This document shows, piece by piece, positions 5,487-6,493 of a stretch of 6,493 nt of DNA. The DNA is from Clostridiales bacterium (lineage in GTDB: Bacteria; Bacillota; Clostridia; Lachnospirales; WRAX01): contig JAISHX010000112.1 of the NCBI GenBank assembly GCA_031262335.1, forward strand, positions 1 through 6,493, written 5' to 3'. The position numbers and the translations under genes are program-made. The notes beneath the pieces were generated by a model, which did not search any database, had not been told where the DNA came from, and saw only the letters and a list, made by a program, of their open reading frames with translations. Numbering within the stretch: the stretch's first letter is position 1; the number at the start of each line of letters is the position of its first letter.

Positions 5487-6227
5487 TTAGTTAATAAATA
5501 CAGCTGTTTTATCGGGCGTGTTTAAATAAAGCCACTTTGCATCATCCTCGTATAAACGAACACAGCCGTTTGAAACACGTTCTCCTATTTCATTTCCGTC
5601 CGGCAAAACATTTTTATTTTTGTCCATAGCACGAGAGTGAAACAAATAAGCCCCTCTGAAACGAATCCAGTATTGTGCGCCGCTCCCAAGCCTGTCAGAA
5701 TAAAACCACTCTCCCCTTTCTTGCATCTGGTAATTGCCTTTTATTGTAGGAGAAATATTTTTACCCGTCGAACACGGAAACGATTTTACAAGAGTCCATT
5801 TTTCTTTTTTTCGGCGGAAAACATGGACTTTCTGCCTGCTTGTATCAACAACGACAAGAAAGTCCGTTTTGCTGTCAAAATCCATTAAAACGGCATAACG
5901 TTCAAGCTCTTCCTTTGTAATCTTGTCATCTCTAAGTTCAGGAAAACTCAAAATCTGTAAATCTTCTGCTTTAACCCAACCTGATACTCCTGTAACAACA
6001 TCTGAAATCAGATACCATTTCAATGAATAATCTTCAAAAACCTCAACATAAGATTCTTTCGGCAAAGTAGCACACGGTTTATCACTTTTATCAATTCCGT
6101 CATAAAGTGTCGCGTCATTAATCGTTACTGCCGGCACGGCAAAGCCGCGCATTTTTTCTAACACAACGCTGTCAGAAAGTTCTCCGAATGTCATAATGAA
6201 CGAAAGGACTATTAAAAATATTTTCAT
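5487..6227 (-). CDS. L,D-transpeptidase (YkuD domain) with N-terminal SH3-like domain
   Basis: This 246-aa exported protein probably makes 3-3 peptidoglycan cross-links or otherwise modifies peptide stems outside the membrane. A short hydrophobic stretch (3-14) after K2 looks like a signal peptide or anchor; there is no lipobox cysteine. Residues about 33-93 resemble a bacterial SH3-like wall-binding domain ending in GWVKAEDL. The YkuD catalytic domain covers about 122-246: DFLVVVDTSRQKVHVF starts the fold, PCSTGK and the TIKGNY segment follow, H197 lies in FHSRA, and SNGCVRL (219-225) holds the catalytic C222 and R224. The usual SHGC histidine is N220. AAGGGGG 6 nt upstream supports the ATG. 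It lies between glnS and the Ca2+-ATPase and probably shares a transcript with the pump. Other activities, such as cleavage of stem peptides, cannot be excluded. Confidence 0.93.
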   Translation of the reverse strand: MKIFLIVLSFIMTFGELSDSVVLEKMRGFAVPAVTINDATLYDGIDKSDKPCATLPKESYVEVFEDYSLKWYLISDVVTGVSGWVKAEDLQILSFPELRDDKITKEELERYAVLMDFDSKTDFLVVVDTSRQKVHVFRRKKEKWTLVKSFPCSTGKNISPTIKGNYQMQERGEWFYSDRLGSGAQYWIRFRGAYLFHSRAMDKNKNVLPDGNEIGERVSNGCVRLYEDDAKWLYLNTPDKTAVFIN

Positions 6228-6233
6228 AAACTG

Positions 6234-6238
6234 CCCCC
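6234..6238 (-). promoter_or_regulatory. G-tract ribosome binding site of the L,D-transpeptidase gene
   Basis: AAGGGGGC lies with its last G of the tract 6 nt before the ATG at 6225-6227. It is another G-tract variant of the Shine-Dalgarno sequence. Confidence 0.65.
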
Positions 6239-6275
6239 TTTTATAATATCGTTATTATTTTCATTTGGAGACAAA

Positions 6276-6281
6276 ATTATA
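6276..6281 (-). promoter_or_regulatory. possible -10 box for the L,D-transpeptidase / Ca2+-ATPase unit
   Basis: A perfect TATAAT on the - strand lies 6 nt past the glnS stop codon and would give a leader of about 40 nt. The only candidate -35 is weak (TTCATA at a 19-bp spacing, inside the glnS end). No intrinsic terminator is visible after glnS, so read-through from glnS is an alternative. Confidence 0.35.
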
Positions 6282-6287
6282 AGAAAA

Positions 6288-6493
6288 CTATTCCGGTTTA
6301 TATGAACTTCTCAATGAAACTATTCTGTTGAAAATAAGGTTATCGCTCGTACCCTCTTTTGAATCCAAGCAGAAATAGCCGTTTCTTACAAACTGAAAAC
6401 GGTCGCTGTGTTTTGCATCGCGTATTGCGGGTTCGGCAAACGCCTGAGCGATTTTTAAGCTGTCAGGATTTTTTCTGATTCCAAATTCGGCTG
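6288..6493 (-). CDS. glnS: glutaminyl-tRNA synthetase, C-terminal fragment (cut by window edge)
   Basis: An open frame enters from the right edge and ends with TAG at 6288-6290, giving the last 67 residues of a protein. It contains NPDSLKIAQAFAEPAI followed by DRFQFVRNGYFCLD and then LIFNRIVSLRSSYKPE at the C-terminus. The D-R-F-Q-F-x-R-x-G-Y-F pattern and the closing FNR-I-V-L segment are characteristic of the GlnRS C-terminal anticodon-binding beta barrel. The enzyme charges tRNA-Gln with glutamine in the cytoplasm. The catalytic domain lies outside the window, so its integrity cannot be judged, and no start is visible. The stop is 60 nt before the L,D-transpeptidase ATG. Confidence 0.88.
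   Translation of the reverse strand, partial: AEFGIRKNPDSLKIAQAFAEPAIRDAKHSDRFQFVRNGYFCLDSKEGTSDNLIFNRIVSLRSSYKPE

Noticed and set aside
1..6493. CRISPR array, insertion sequence, prophage or defence system
   Set aside because: No regularly spaced repeats, transposase, integrase, toxin-antitoxin pair or defence-type domain was seen on either strand. The lone tRNA-Gly gene shows no duplicated 3' end that would mark an attachment site in this window.

Overview
This looks like an ordinary, tightly packed chromosomal segment from a low- to moderate-GC Gram-positive bacterium of the Clostridia type. That placement is an inference. It rests on AT-rich codon use, a bacterial tRNA gene without encoded CCA, near-consensus sigma-A promoters, a rnhB-ylqH-yraN cluster resembling the Firmicutes rnhB neighbourhood, and a glutaminyl-tRNA synthetase next to a Gram-positive style L,D-transpeptidase. 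I cannot name the species.

Layout from left to right. A single tRNA-Gly(GCC) gene lies on the + strand behind a near-perfect promoter. Everything else is on the - strand, so it reads from right to left. The tRNA and the leftward operon converge on one hairpin (about 172-204) that looks like a terminator for both. The leftward operon starts at a promoter near 2818-2846. It encodes a Cof-type HAD phosphatase, a YjcF/ElaA-like GNAT acetyltransferase, RNase HII (rnhB), a stand-alone FlhB-C-terminal-like protein (YlqH) and a YraN-type putative nuclease. The last four are joined by a 9-nt gap or by 4-, 8- and 17-nt overlaps, which suggests translational coupling.

Right of that promoter is a second leftward unit: a YkuD-type L,D-transpeptidase followed 26 nt later by a SERCA-like P2A Ca2+-ATPase, closed by a strong intrinsic terminator. 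The -35 box of the HAD operon is embedded in that terminator. At the right edge is the 3' end of a glutaminyl-tRNA synthetase gene (glnS), cut by the window border; it ends 60 nt before the transpeptidase starts.

The genes fall into three themes: DNA/RNA maintenance (rnhB, yraN), cell-envelope and ion homeostasis (L,D-transpeptidase, Ca2+ pump), and translation (tRNA-Gly, glnS). Several start codons had to be moved from the longest possible reading, using ribosome binding sites and the promoter. Four genes use G-tract Shine-Dalgarno sites (GGGGG or GGGG) instead of AGGAGG. I saw no mobile element, CRISPR array, phage gene or undescribed multi-gene system. The findings are local oddities, not a new system.
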